From G963678255 sp963678255 (lineage in GTDB: Bacteria > Cloacimonadota > Cloacimonadia > Cloacimonadales > WRIO01), in NCBI GenBank assembly GCA_963678255.2, contig CAXXTW010000002.1, forward strand, positions 1,116,001 to 1,180,000: a stretch of DNA of 64,000 bases, written 5' to 3'. The notes under the pieces were generated by a model. It searched no databases. It was not told the DNA's origin and saw only the letters and a program-made list of their open reading frames with translations. Each line of letters opens with the position of its first letter. The stretch's first letter is position 1. Below, piece by piece: positions 8,784-18,566 of the stretch. The position numbers and the translations under genes are program-made.

Positions 8784-11393
8784 ATGAAAAAACTAATTAC
8801 TTTAACCTTTTTTATAATGTTGCTTTGCTCTTTTCTTTTTGCAGACAATATTATTCCAACCAGAACTGATGTTGCTGGATTTTCAACATGGACAGACACA
8901 AGTGTTGCAGGTACCACATATCTTCAGTTAGTTGTAGCTGGAGCTTCAACTATCACTCCAGCTATGGATTTTAATGGTTATACAGCAGAAACATTAAATT
9001 TCAAAGCTCGTACATATGCTGGAACGGACATAACTGAAACCACCATCTATATAGCAATATCTACAGATAATGGTTCAAACTGGACTGTTATAACAACTAG
9101 AGTTCCTGGAAGTTCTACATTAACAGCTATGGATTCAATTGATTTGAGCAGTTACAATGGTACACAAGTTAAGATAAAATTCTCTGTTGCTGGCACAAGT
9201 AACACTATTGGAGCTGGTATTGATGATATTACTATTACAGGTACCCCTGCCCCAACTGGTCCTACAATTACTCTTACCCCTACTACTTTATCTGGGTTTA
9301 CTTATGTACAAGGAGCAGGACCATCAGAAGTACAAGCATTTGTTGTTAGTGGTTCAAGTTTAACAAATGATATCACTATAGATGCTCCAACTAATTACGA
9401 AATTTCTAAAACCAGTGGAAGTGGCTATACATCTCCATTAACATTTACAGAATCAAGTGGTACGGTTACTACACAAACTGTATATGTACGTCTTAAAGCA
9501 GGATTAACTGCAGCAAGTTATAACAGTGAAGCTATTACAGCCACTTCAACTGGAGCTACTGATAAAACTGTGACTTGTAGTGGTACGATCTATAAACCAG
9601 AAGCATCTAATCATGTAACTTCTTTTAATGCCTCTACAGGGTCTCCATCCTCATCGAGTATTAATTTTACATGGACTGCTCCTTCTGAAGGAATCTTCCC
9701 TGATGGATATCTAATCCGTGGAAGCAATGTTTCTTATGCTGCGATCAGCAATCCTTCTGATGGAACACCTGTGTCAGATTCAGGATTAGATAAAAACATA
9801 ACTTATGGAACCAATAACTATACATTTTCTGGATTAACAGATAATACAACCTATTACTTCAAGATTTTCCCTTATACAAATACTTCAACGAATATTAATT
9901 ACAAAACAGATGATCAAGTACCAAATGTTTTAAAAACAACAGATATCAGCCAATACCTTATTAACGAAGGCTTCAATGCTGGGACATCTGCTCCTTCAGG
10001 GTGGATATTTACAAATATTGGAGGAACATATCCAACCTCAGGAAATTATGGAAATTCTTCTCCTTCAATTAAATTTGATAATAGTAATGATCGAGTTGAA
10101 ACAAATACTTTTACAAATCCTGGGAAACTAAGCTTTTGGCTAAAAGGTATGGGTGCAACTGGATCTTTAAAAATTGAAGCTTATTATAATTCAACATGGA
10201 ATGAAGTAAATAATATTACATCATTACCAACAACAGGTACAGTATATGAATATTTATTAAACCATTCAGCCACACAAGTTAGGTTTACTTATACCAAATC
10301 TTCGAGTAATATTGCTTTAGATGATGTAACAGTTACTCGAGCATCTACTTATGAGTCAGGGTCTGCTTTTTCAGTCCCATCGATTACACCTACTGGAAAT
10401 TTCCAAGTGATTGGAAGATTTAAAATTCATGCTTTTGAAACAGGTGCAACATTAAACTCAATAACTGTTAAATTAAATGGAACTGGTTTATCAGGAATAA
10501 CTTCACTTGATTTACACAAATCTTCTAACGATACATTTGAATATGATGAAAATAAAAAGCTTGCTTATGAGTCAGTTGATCTTAATACTCTTGCTAATAT
10601 TGATTTACAAGTTCAAGGTGGTGATATTATTAGTACAGGAGACACGTATTATTTTTTAACAATTAATACTCAAAATGCCACAGGGACAATTAAACCAGAT
10701 TTAATAGCGTTAAATGTAACAGACGGAAATGTTTCTGATTTTACTAATCCTTCTCCATTATCAGATTCTGATGCTCAAACTTTGCCAGTTGAACTTTCTT
10801 CTTTCACAGCTATTCCAAATGCTGTAAATCAGTCAGTAACCTTAAACTGGATTACCCAGTCAGAGACAGATTTAGTCGGTTATTATGTTTATAGAAGCAA
10901 TGATAATAGTTTAGAAACTGCGAACAGATATAGCAATATCATCACCGGCACCAATACTTCAACACAACAAAACTACACTTGGACAGACAGTAATGTTGAA
11001 GCTGGAGATTACTATTACTGGTTAATGTCAGTTGATCGTGATGGTTCTACAGATTTTTACGGTCCTGTTGCTGCAAAAGTTCTACCATCAAATCCTGAAA
11101 TTCCGACAATTGGGATCAAAACTGCTTTCAATAGTATTTATCCGAACCCATTCAATCCTTCAACATCTTTAGCTTATAGCTTAGAAAATGCAGGCGATGT
11201 AAAAATAACTATCTACAATATCAAAGGTGAAATTGTTAAAGTTATTTACCAAAACAATAAAGCTGCAGGCAACCACGCTGTTGTTTGGAATGGAACCGAT
11301 TCTAATTCAAAAACATGTGGAAGCGGAGTTTATTTCTTCAAATTGGAATCAGGAAAATATAATCTAACTAAAAAAGCTCTTTTAGTTAAATAA
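8784..11393 (+). CDS. Secreted FN3-like multidomain adhesin with C-terminal sorting domain
   Basis: The chosen start at 8784 gives a clean signal peptide (MKKLITLTFFIMLLCSFLFA) and has GGAGGA at 8775-8780; the frame is open 207 bases further upstream, but that extension has no signal peptide and no ribosome site. The 869-residue product has an N-terminal jelly-roll-like domain, an Ig-like domain of the kind that follows such anchors (PTTLSGFTYVQGAGPSEVQ), fibronectin-III-like domains (NFTWTAPSEGIFPDGYLIRG, VTLNWITQSETDLVGYYVYR) and the final sorting module (YPNPFNPSTSLAYS, YNIKGEIVKV, GSGVYFFKLE). It is Thr/Ser-rich and has few Cys. Probable role: surface adhesion or matrix; no enzymatic motif is seen. 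Confidence 0.82.
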   Translation: MKKLITLTFFIMLLCSFLFADNIIPTRTDVAGFSTWTDTSVAGTTYLQLVVAGASTITPAMDFNGYTAETLNFKARTYAGTDITETTIYIAISTDNGSNWTVITTRVPGSSTLTAMDSIDLSSYNGTQVKIKFSVAGTSNTIGAGIDDITITGTPAPTGPTITLTPTTLSGFTYVQGAGPSEVQAFVVSGSSLTNDITIDAPTNYEISKTSGSGYTSPLTFTESSGTVTTQTVYVRLKAGLTAASYNSEAITATSTGATDKTVTCSGTIYKPEASNHVTSFNASTGSPSSSSINFTWTAPSEGIFPDGYLIRGSNVSYAAISNPSDGTPVSDSGLDKNITYGTNNYTFSGLTDNTTYYFKIFPYTNTSTNINYKTDDQVPNVLKTTDISQYLINEGFNAGTSAPSGWIFTNIGGTYPTSGNYGNSSPSIKFDNSNDRVETNTFTNPGKLSFWLKGMGATGSLKIEAYYNSTWNEVNNITSLPTTGTVYEYLLNHSATQVRFTYTKSSSNIALDDVTVTRASTYESGSAFSVPSITPTGNFQVIGRFKIHAFETGATLNSITVKLNGTGLSGITSLDLHKSSNDTFEYDENKKLAYESVDLNTLANIDLQVQGGDIISTGDTYYFLTINTQNATGTIKPDLIALNVTDGNVSDFTNPSPLSDSDAQTLPVELSSFTAIPNAVNQSVTLNWITQSETDLVGYYVYRSNDNSLETANRYSNIITGTNTSTQQNYTWTDSNVEAGDYYYWLMSVDRDGSTDFYGPVAAKVLPSNPEIPTIGIKTAFNSIYPNPFNPSTSLAYSLENAGDVKITIYNIKGEIVKVIYQNNKAAGNHAVVWNGTDSNSKTCGSGVYFFKLESGKYNLTKKALLVK

Positions 11394-11412
11394 ATCTTAA
11401 TTCTAATCCCTA

Positions 11413-11440
11413 TTAAGGCAGATCAGCAGATCTGCCTTAA
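11413..11440 (+). terminator. Strong hairpin terminator after the adhesin gene
   Basis: A perfect 12-bp stem (TTAAGGCAGATC, 4-base loop AGCA, GATCTGCCTTAA) followed by TTTCTTAT, 20 bases past the stop codon at 11393. The palindrome also ends in A-rich sequence on the other side, so it could work in both directions. Confidence 0.8.
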
Positions 11441-11555
11441 TTTCTTATCGGATATCTATCATATTGTTCTTTTGTCTCATAATAACGATCATCAAAAAAA
11501 AACATTGACTATAATCCCTACTTTTCTATTTTCTTCACTAAAGATGGAGGTATAT

Positions 11556-12842
11556 ATGAAACGCATTCTAATTATTTTAATAACTATTAGTTTACTATTT
11601 GTTTTATCATGTAATAAAGGCGGTAACACGGCTAAGGGAAAAGTAGAAATTACTTTCTGGCATGCATTGGGCGGTCCCCTTGGCGAAGCATTAACGCAAA
11701 TGGTTGATGAATTTAATCAAACGCATAAGGATATTCATGTAAATGCGATCTCTATGGGAAATTATCAAGCATTATCTCAGAAATTAATGGCTTCCATTCA
11801 GGCAAGTAATCAACCAGAGATTGCTCAGGTCTATGAGTCTTGGACAGCTAATCTTATCTCTGGTGATGTCATTGTTCCATTGAATCAATATATTGATAAT
11901 GATAAAGAATTTAAAGCAAATATGCAGGATATCTATCCAATATTTTTAGATAGTAATACTGTAAATGGACAACTATGGTCTTTCCCTTTTAATAAATCTG
12001 TTCGTGTGATGTATTATAACAAAGATATGTTTTATAAAAACAAATTAAATCCTGATCAACCACCTGTAAATTGGGATGAATTTAGAAAAGTATCAAAACA
12101 GCTTACCATCGATACAAATAAAGATGGGAAACCAGAAGTTTGGGGTACAAACTTAGCTATAAGTGCTTGGCAATTCGAAAACCTACTACTTCAAGCAGGA
12201 GGGCAAATCATGGATCCTACCTATACAAAACCTATGTTTAACAGTCAGGAAGGCATTCAAGCACTTGATTTCATGAACAATCTCCTGAATGTAGATAAAA
12301 CAGCTTATCTTTCTACAGGTTATGAAGGACAAAATGACTTTCTTGCTGGCAAAGTAGCGATGTATGAAAGTTCAAGTGTTTCATATGCTTATATGAAAAA
12401 AGCAGGTATCACTTTCAATTTGGGTATTGCTCCCATCCCTGTTCAAAAAACAAATTATTCCATTATCAGTGGAACAAATGTTTGTATCTTTAAGAAAAAT
12501 GATCCGGCAAAAGAAGCAGCTGCCTGGGAATTTATAAAATGGTTTACTGACACGAAACAAACGGCAAAATTCTCAGAAATGACATCCTATATGCCTGTAA
12601 GAAAAAGTGCCATGAACGAAACAAATATCAAGAATATGCTTCAGGAACATCCTGAATTAGTTGGAGTTTACGCTCAATTAGAACATGCGAAATTTGAACC
12701 TCAAATCCCAGAGTGGTTTGAGTTAAGAAAGTATTTTGAAGAACAGGTTCTAGAAAAAGTTTTTAGAAAGACAATGACTTCTAAACAAGCTTTAAAGAAC
12801 GCTGAAGACAAATTTTTAAAAGATTTAAAAAAAAGTAAATAA
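11556..12842 (+). CDS. Sugar ABC-transporter substrate-binding lipoprotein (UgpB/MalE-like, family 1)
   Basis: The start at 11556 gives a lipoprotein signal with lipobox LLFVLSC (Cys19 or so) and has GGAGG at 11546-11550; an 84-base upstream extension of the frame has neither. The 428-residue mature region follows the family-1 extracellular solute-binding fold: ITFWHALGGPLGEAL at the N-terminus, YNKDMFYKNGL-like hinge strand, and VNWDEFRKVSKQLT typical of UgpB/MalE relatives. It should bind a sugar, oligosaccharide or glycerol-phosphate diester at the outer face of the inner membrane. No permease genes are next to it; thrS follows after 11 bases. Confidence 0.85.
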   Translation: MKRILIILITISLLFVLSCNKGGNTAKGKVEITFWHALGGPLGEALTQMVDEFNQTHKDIHVNAISMGNYQALSQKLMASIQASNQPEIAQVYESWTANLISGDVIVPLNQYIDNDKEFKANMQDIYPIFLDSNTVNGQLWSFPFNKSVRVMYYNKDMFYKNKLNPDQPPVNWDEFRKVSKQLTIDTNKDGKPEVWGTNLAISAWQFENLLLQAGGQIMDPTYTKPMFNSQEGIQALDFMNNLLNVDKTAYLSTGYEGQNDFLAGKVAMYESSSVSYAYMKKAGITFNLGIAPIPVQKTNYSIISGTNVCIFKKNDPAKEAAAWEFIKWFTDTKQTAKFSEMTSYMPVRKSAMNETNIKNMLQEHPELVGVYAQLEHAKFEPQIPEWFELRKYFEEQVLEKVFRKTMTSKQALKNAEDKFLKDLKKSK

Positions 12843-12853
12843 TAGGAGAAAGA

Positions 12854-14779
12854 ATGATTAATATTACTTTTCCAGACAATACTGTAAAAGAGTTTAATCC
12901 AGGTATCTGCGCCTCAGAAATAGCTGAAGGTATCAGTCACAACTTGGCTTTGAGAGTGATCGCTGCTGAATTCAATGGAGTTTTAATAGATGCAAATCAT
13001 CCAATCAATGAAGATGGGATGCTTCTTTTACATACTTTTGACACTGAAAAAGGTAAAGAAGTTTACTGGCACAGCACTTCTCATTTGATGGCTCAAGCTG
13101 TAAAAGAACTCTTTCCAAAAGTTAAAGTAGCTATCGGTCCTGCTATTGAACAGGGCTTTTATTATGACTTTGACCGAGATGAAGCTTTTAGTGATGAAGA
13201 ACTGGAACTTATAGAAAAAAAAATGTATGAACTTGCAAAATTAGAGCTAACCTATACACGTACTGAGGTATCCAGAGAAGAAGCTATAAAACGTTTTGAA
13301 GATGAAAATGAAATCTATAAAGTGGAAATCCTCAAAGAGATACCAGAAGGTCAAACCATCTCCATGTATTCTCAAGGAACTTTCACAGATCTTTGTCGTG
13401 GACCTCATATCTGTAATACAGGTAAATTAAAAGCATTTAAACTCTTAAAAACATCTGGAGCTTATTGGCGTGGAGATGAAAAGAATAAAATGCTGAAGAG
13501 AATCTATGGGATAAGTTTTCCTTCCAAAAAGGAGTTAACTGAATACCTAACCAATCTTGAGGAAGCCAAAAAAAGGGATCACCGAAAAATAGGTAAGGAT
13601 CTTGATCTATTCTCAATTTCAGAAGAAGTAGGAGCAGGATTAGTTTTATGGCATCCAAATGGAGCGATGATGAGACATCTCATAGAAACTTATTGGAAAG
13701 AACAACATATAAAGAACAGCTATCAATTAGTATATACTCCTCATATAGGCAAATCTGATTTGTGGGTAACCAGTGGTCACCTTGGTTTTTATAATGATAG
13801 TATGTACAGTCCTATTCAGGTAGATGAACAAGACTATTATGTAAAACCAATGAATTGTCCTTTCCATATCTCAATTTACAAATCTCAAAAACGAAGTTAT
13901 AGAGAATTACCAATAAAATATGCTGAACTTGGGACAGTCTATCGTTATGAAAGATCGGGTGTTTTACATGGATTAATGAGAGTGAGAGGCTTTACTCAGG
14001 ATGATGCACATATCATTTGTACTAATGAACAATTAATGAGCGAAGTTGAAAGAACAGTAGAATTTTCTATCAATATGCTCAAAGATTTTGGTTTTAAGGA
14101 TTTCCAGATATATTTATCTACAAAACCTGAAAAGTCAGTGGGAGATCAGGAAGATTGGGATAAAGCAACCGAATCTTTAAAAAATGCTCTAGAAAAGATG
14201 GAACTGAAATATGATATTGATGAAGGTGGCGGGGCATTCTATGGTCCAAAAATAGACATAAAAATCAAAGACGCTTTAAATAGAGCATGGCAATGCAGTA
14301 CAATCCAGTTTGACTTTAACTTGCCTACTCGTTTTAATATGGAATATATTGGTCCTGATAATCAAGCTCATAGACCTTATATGGTTCATAGAGCTCTTTT
14401 AGGTTCAATAGAACGTTTCTTTGGAACACTTATCGAATATTATGGTGGTAACTTCCCAACCTGGATTTGTCCAGTTCAAACCATGATTGTTACCATTTCT
14501 GAGAATTATGAACACTATGCTCGTCGTATTCAAAAAAGGTTTTTATCACACGGAATTCGGGCTGAGCTTGATGTCAGAAGTGAGAAAATTGGTTATAAAA
14601 TTAGAGAAGCTGAAATGAAAAAGATTCCTTTTATCATTGTTATTGGTGAAAAAGAAGAAGACACAAATACATTGTCTGTCAGAAGACATACCAAAGGCGA
14701 TTTGGGAACTCATGATATTGATAAAGTTCTCGAAATGATTAAAAAAGATATTGAAACAGTAAATCCGAATAAAGCATAA
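12854..14779 (+). CDS. thrS: Threonyl-tRNA synthetase
   Basis: Full-length (641 residues) class II synthetase that charges tRNA-Thr. In order: TGS domain (1-~60), the editing SAD domain with HSTSH and CRGPH, the catalytic core with zinc ligand Cys335 in MNCPFH, motif 2 around RYERSGVLHGLMRVRGFTQDD, GGGAFYGPKID and motif 3 (HRALLGSIERFFG), then the anticodon-binding domain (TMIVTISENYEHYARRIQKR). AGGAG lies just before the ATG. No T-box or other leader is seen, since the preceding gene ends 11 bases upstream. Confidence 0.98.
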   Translation: MINITFPDNTVKEFNPGICASEIAEGISHNLALRVIAAEFNGVLIDANHPINEDGMLLLHTFDTEKGKEVYWHSTSHLMAQAVKELFPKVKVAIGPAIEQGFYYDFDRDEAFSDEELELIEKKMYELAKLELTYTRTEVSREEAIKRFEDENEIYKVEILKEIPEGQTISMYSQGTFTDLCRGPHICNTGKLKAFKLLKTSGAYWRGDEKNKMLKRIYGISFPSKKELTEYLTNLEEAKKRDHRKIGKDLDLFSISEEVGAGLVLWHPNGAMMRHLIETYWKEQHIKNSYQLVYTPHIGKSDLWVTSGHLGFYNDSMYSPIQVDEQDYYVKPMNCPFHISIYKSQKRSYRELPIKYAELGTVYRYERSGVLHGLMRVRGFTQDDAHIICTNEQLMSEVERTVEFSINMLKDFGFKDFQIYLSTKPEKSVGDQEDWDKATESLKNALEKMELKYDIDEGGGAFYGPKIDIKIKDALNRAWQCSTIQFDFNLPTRFNMEYIGPDNQAHRPYMVHRALLGSIERFFGTLIEYYGGNFPTWICPVQTMIVTISENYEHYARRIQKRFLSHGIRAELDVRSEKIGYKIREAEMKKIPFIIVIGEKEEDTNTLSVRRHTKGDLGTHDIDKVLEMIKKDIETVNPNKA

Positions 14780-14788
14780 TATATAATA

Positions 14789-14826
14789 GGCTGGTAGTCA
14801 ATAAAAAGGATGCCAGCCCATTATTT
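14789..14826 (+). terminator. Possible terminator or attenuator after thrS
   Basis: GGCTGG (14789-14794) pairs with CCAGCC (14813-14818) across an 18-base loop, with flanking AATA/TATT extending the stem, then TTATTTTAG. The large loop and weak T-run make this uncertain; partial read-through into kdsD is possible. Confidence 0.4.
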
Positions 14827-14847
14827 TAGAAGGGGTCTGATTTTAGA

Positions 14848-15813
14848 ATGACCGTATTAGAATTTATAAAAAATCAAATGGCATTAGAAGCAGAATCAAT
14901 TATTAGTGCTTCTGAGCGATTAACTGATACAGTTGAAACAGGTGTAAACATCCTGTTTGAGTGTAAAGGGAAAGTTGTAACAACAGGTATGGGAAAGTCA
15001 GGGATAATTGCCAGAAAGATATCTGCTAGTCTTGCCAGTACAGGAACAACCTCAATATATCTCCATCCAAGTGAAGGGATTCATGGTGATCTTGGTATGC
15101 TTCAAAGAGATGATGTGGTAATTGCTCTTTCTCAAAGCGGTAATACTCAAGAGATGGTATCTTTAATACCCTATATTAAATTTATTGAAGCCCCCTTAAT
15201 CGTTATCACAGGCAACTTGCAATCTGTTTTAGCCACCAATGCTTCTGTTGTACTTGATAGCTCAGTACAGGAGGGATATGAGCCCTTCAACCTTGTTCCC
15301 ACGTGTAGCACCACAGTTCAATTGGCTATTGGTGATGCTCTAGCTGTGGCGTTACTTGAAAAAAGAAAATTTAAAATAAATGATTTTGCCTTATTTCATC
15401 CAGGTGGCACTATTGGGAAAAAATTATTACTAAAAGTTGGTGAATTGATGCATTGTGAGGAAAACAATCCCATAGTACAATATAATACACCCATGAGTCA
15501 AACAATAATTGAAATGACCAGTAAAGGTTTGGGTTGTACAAACGTAATTGATAAAAATGGAATATTAATCGGGATTGTTACAGATGGAGACCTCAGACGA
15601 TTTTTAAACCAAGGTTATACTGATTTGACTATCACAGCTGAAGAAGCCATGACCAAGGATCCAAAATGCATGAAAGCAGAAGATTTAGCAGTTGAAGCGC
15701 TAAATTTAATGGAAAAATTTAAAATCACCATGTTACCAGTTGTAGATGATGAACATAAGCCTACTGGTTTATTACATATGCACGATTTAATAAAATCAGG
15801 AGTTGTTAGTTGA
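14848..15813 (+). CDS. kdsD: Arabinose-5-phosphate isomerase (SIS domain plus two CBS domains)
   Basis: Converts D-ribulose 5-phosphate to D-arabinose 5-phosphate, the first step towards KDO of lipopolysaccharide. The N-terminal SIS domain has TTGMGKSGIIARKISASLAS and HPSEGIHGDLGML, the serine-rich ALSQSGNTQEM loop, and HPGGTIGKKL at its end; residues ~205-320 hold two CBS repeats (VGIVTDGDLRRFL, TGLLHMHDLIKSG). The length (321) is normal for KdsD/KpsF. Its presence implies an outer membrane with KDO-containing glycolipid or capsule. The next gene overlaps its stop by four bases. Confidence 0.93.
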   Translation: MTVLEFIKNQMALEAESIISASERLTDTVETGVNILFECKGKVVTTGMGKSGIIARKISASLASTGTTSIYLHPSEGIHGDLGMLQRDDVVIALSQSGNTQEMVSLIPYIKFIEAPLIVITGNLQSVLATNASVVLDSSVQEGYEPFNLVPTCSTTVQLAIGDALAVALLEKRKFKINDFALFHPGGTIGKKLLLKVGELMHCEENNPIVQYNTPMSQTIIEMTSKGLGCTNVIDKNGILIGIVTDGDLRRFLNQGYTDLTITAEEAMTKDPKCMKAEDLAVEALNLMEKFKITMLPVVDDEHKPTGLLHMHDLIKSGVVS

Positions 15814-16547
15814 AACTTAAAGATTTATTAATCAATGCCAACTCTTTTTGTAAAGGATTCATTCTTTTTTTAAGACCTGGAAGCTTTTTATCATTTTTAA
15901 CAAATCCATTGTTATTCCTTTCAAACTTAATTTGTCTGAGTAAATGGATTATTAAGCATAATCGAAGAGATATTCTTAATGATTTTTATATTCCTTTCAG
16001 AGATTATGGGAAAAGATATAATTTATATGAAAATGTTTTAAAAAAAGAATTATTAAGAGAGACCCCTATTGATTATTTAGAATTCGGTGTTTTTCAGGGA
16101 TCTTCTTTTCAATGGTGGATAAGTAACTGTAAAAATAGTAAATCCAGATTCTATGGTTTTGACACTTTTGAAGGGTTACCAGAAAAATGGGGTACTTTTG
16201 ATAAGGGATCTATGGAAGCAAATTTTCCTCAAATTAATGATTCCAGACATTTATTTGTTAAAGGATTGTTTCAGGACACTCTTTTTCAATTTCTAAAAGA
16301 TCATGATATTTCCGAAAAGAGATTAGTCATCCATCTAGATGCAGATTTGTTTAGCTCAACTCTGTTTGTGTTGACAAGTTTAGCACCATATCTCAAAGAT
16401 GGAGATGTCATACTCTTTGATGAATTTAATGTACCTAATCATGAGTTCTATGCATTTAATACCTTTGTAAATACATTTTATATAAAATACGAACTGTTAG
16501 CTGCGGTAAACAACTTCTATCAAGTTGCTATAAAAATATCAAAATAA
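15810..16547 (+). CDS. SAM-dependent methyltransferase related to TylF/MycF sugar O-methyltransferases
   Basis: Starts with TTG overlapping the kdsD stop. The 245-residue protein has a membrane-friendly N-terminal stretch (~residues 15-55), then YLEFGVFQGSSFQWW (SAM-binding motif I), FYGFDTFEGLPEKWG and LVIHLDADLFSSTL, which match the TylF/macrocin O-methyltransferase-like group acting on sugars. DGDVILFDEFN is the usual acidic strand. Sitting between kdsD and a nucleotide-sugar dehydrogenase-like gene, it probably methylates a surface glycan sugar. The exact substrate is unknown. Confidence 0.7.
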   Translation: MKLKDLLINANSFCKGFILFLRPGSFLSFLTNPLLFLSNLICLSKWIIKHNRRDILNDFYIPFRDYGKRYNLYENVLKKELLRETPIDYLEFGVFQGSSFQWWISNCKNSKSRFYGFDTFEGLPEKWGTFDKGSMEANFPQINDSRHLFVKGLFQDTLFQFLKDHDISEKRLVIHLDADLFSSTLFVLTSLAPYLKDGDVILFDEFNVPNHEFYAFNTFVNTFYIKYELLAAVNNFYQVAIKISK

Positions 16548-16557
16548 GGAAGTTAAA

Positions 16558-17589
16558 ATGGATTTAATCAAATTTGGACTAATCGGTTGTGGCAGAATAT
16601 CAGAAAGACACTTCGATGCAATCGATCAAATACCTGATGCTGAGATTATTACCTGTTGCGATATAATTGAAGAAAGAGCGAGAAATGCTGCACAAAAATA
16701 TAAGTTAAAAAACTATTATACTGACTATATTCAGATGCTTGACACAGAAAAAATTGATGCAGTTTTAATATGTGGGCCTAGCGGTTTACATCCCCAAATG
16801 GGAATAAATGCAGCTAATAGAGGGATTCATGTAATCTCTGAAAAACCTATGGGGATCAATCTTTCTCAAGCTGATGAATTAATTAAAGCTTGCGATATCA
16901 ATAAGGTTCAGTTATTTGTTGTAAAACAAAACAGACTAAACCCTCCGATTCAATTATTAAAAAAATCTATTGAAAAAGGAAGATTTGGTAGAATATTCAG
17001 TGTAAATGCGACGGTTAGATGGACTCGACCTCAAAGTTATTATGATATGGCTAAATGGCGTGGTACTTGGGAGTTTGATGGTGGAGCTTATCTAAATCAA
17101 GCTTCACATTATTTCGATCTTCTTCATTGGTTAATTGGACCAGTAGAATCTGTAATGTCCTTTACTGCAACTTTAAATCATCAACTAGAAGTAGAAGATA
17201 TGGGTATGGGAATTATCAAATTTAGAAATGGAGCTCTCGGTTCAATAGAAGTAACCATGAATACTTTTCCACGTAATCTGGAAGGATCAATTACTGTTAT
17301 GGGAGAATTTGGAACGGTAAAAATTGGTGGCATTGCCGTAAATAAAATTGAGCATTGGGAATTTAAAGACTATGATGATGATGATAGATTGGTTACAGAT
17401 TCGCAAACCGTTCCTTCCAATGTGTATGGATTCGGTCATATCGGATTTTTATCAAATGTAGTAGAAGTATTACAAGGCAAAGCAGAGCCAAAAACAGATG
17501 GCAGAGACGGCAGGAAATCATTAGAATTGATCTTGGCTATGTATGAATCTGCAAGGTCAGGGAAAAAGGTTGCTTTACCATTAAAGTAA
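16558..17589 (+). CDS. Gfo/Idh/MocA oxidoreductase, WlbA/WbpB-like nucleotide-sugar 3-dehydrogenase
   Basis: A 343-residue NAD(P)-dependent sugar dehydrogenase. It shows GLIGCGRISERH (nucleotide-binding loop), the family signature SEKPMG with catalytic Lys, VVKQNRLNPPIQLLK, KWRGTWEFDGGAYLNQASH and DLLHWLIGP. The last motifs are typical of the UDP-GlcNAcA 3-dehydrogenases (WbpB/WlbA) that start synthesis of 2,3-diamino sugars in O-antigens. The partner aminotransferase and acetyltransferase are not in the window, so the specific assignment is a suggestion. GGAAG precedes the ATG by six bases. Confidence 0.72.
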   Translation: MDLIKFGLIGCGRISERHFDAIDQIPDAEIITCCDIIEERARNAAQKYKLKNYYTDYIQMLDTEKIDAVLICGPSGLHPQMGINAANRGIHVISEKPMGINLSQADELIKACDINKVQLFVVKQNRLNPPIQLLKKSIEKGRFGRIFSVNATVRWTRPQSYYDMAKWRGTWEFDGGAYLNQASHYFDLLHWLIGPVESVMSFTATLNHQLEVEDMGMGIIKFRNGALGSIEVTMNTFPRNLEGSITVMGEFGTVKIGGIAVNKIEHWEFKDYDDDDRLVTDSQTVPSNVYGFGHIGFLSNVVEVLQGKAEPKTDGRDGRKSLELILAMYESARSGKKVALPLK

Positions 17590-17658
17590 TTATTTATTGA
17601 CAGGAAAAGCATATTTTATAAGCTTAATCATGTGAAGTATTTAATATAAGGAGCCGAC

Positions 17659-18549
17659 ATGATCATACAAAAGTATTTTGAAGATAGAACTGAGATATTA
17701 AACCGTTGCATGGATGAATATTTAGTGGCAGCTGAAGAACACCCAAATGTTCTTTATGAAGCTATCCGTTATTCAATTTTCAATGGTGGTAAAAGACTCC
17801 GTCCAATTCTTTTAATGTCCACTTTTGAAATGTTAAATAAAACTGAGACTTATGAACAACTAAAACCAGCTTTGCCTGCAGCTGCTGCTATCGAAATGAT
17901 TCATACAGCTTCATTAATTCATGATGATCTTCCATCTATGGATGATTCAGATGAACGCAGAGGACAACAAAGCTTACATAAAAAATATACTCCGGCTATT
18001 GCTATCTTAGCAGGTGATGCTTTACTTACTAAAGCTTTTGAAGTTCTTGCCAAGATAGAAGATAAAGAAAAAGCTGTGAAATGTATTAGTATCATATGTC
18101 AGGCAGTTTCGACAAGAGGAATGATCGGAGGTCAGACAGTTGATGTAATTTCCTCTGATAAAAATAGTATCCAAATAAATGTTTTAAAATATATTCATTC
18201 CAAAAAAACAGGAGCATTATTGGAAGCTTCTGTAAAACTGGCTTGTGCTATGGCAGGTGCAGATGAAAATGTGACAAACACTCTTTCAACCTATGCGATG
18301 AACCTTGGTCTAGCGTATCAGATTATAGATGATATCCTGGATGATGTTGGGGATTTTGAAATGTTGGGTAAAGAACCTTATGAAGATGCACGCAACAATA
18401 AATCCACTTATCCTTCCATAATGGGACTTGATAAGGCAAGACGTTCTGCGGAAAAACTATTAGATGACTCCTATAAACTAATCAAGAACTTCCCCAAAAA
18501 TCAGATATTGGTTGAATTTGTTCGAATGATTAAGGATAGATTACCATAA
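17659..18549 (+). CDS. Polyprenyl (probably geranylgeranyl) diphosphate synthase
   Basis: A 296-residue trans-isoprenyl diphosphate synthase with both Asp-rich motifs: DDLPSMDDSDERRG from residue 89 and IIDDILDD near 222. The first motif has the four-residue spacing of type II enzymes. Five residues before it is Ala84 (HTASLIHDD), where farnesyl synthases such as E. coli IspA carry Tyr; a small residue there is known to allow elongation beyond C15, so GGPP is the likely product. AGGAG lies before the ATG. The next two genes need GGPP as substrate, which supports the reading. Confidence 0.82.
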   Translation: MIIQKYFEDRTEILNRCMDEYLVAAEEHPNVLYEAIRYSIFNGGKRLRPILLMSTFEMLNKTETYEQLKPALPAAAAIEMIHTASLIHDDLPSMDDSDERRGQQSLHKKYTPAIAILAGDALLTKAFEVLAKIEDKEKAVKCISIICQAVSTRGMIGGQTVDVISSDKNSIQINVLKYIHSKKTGALLEASVKLACAMAGADENVTNTLSTYAMNLGLAYQIIDDILDDVGDFEMLGKEPYEDARNNKSTYPSIMGLDKARRSAEKLLDDSYKLIKNFPKNQILVEFVRMIKDRLP

Positions 18550-18566
18550 ATAAAGGAAATTCTCGA

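Noticed and set aside
12842..12854. T-box or threonine leader before thrS
   Set aside because: Only 11 bases separate thrS from the preceding gene; there is no room for a leader.
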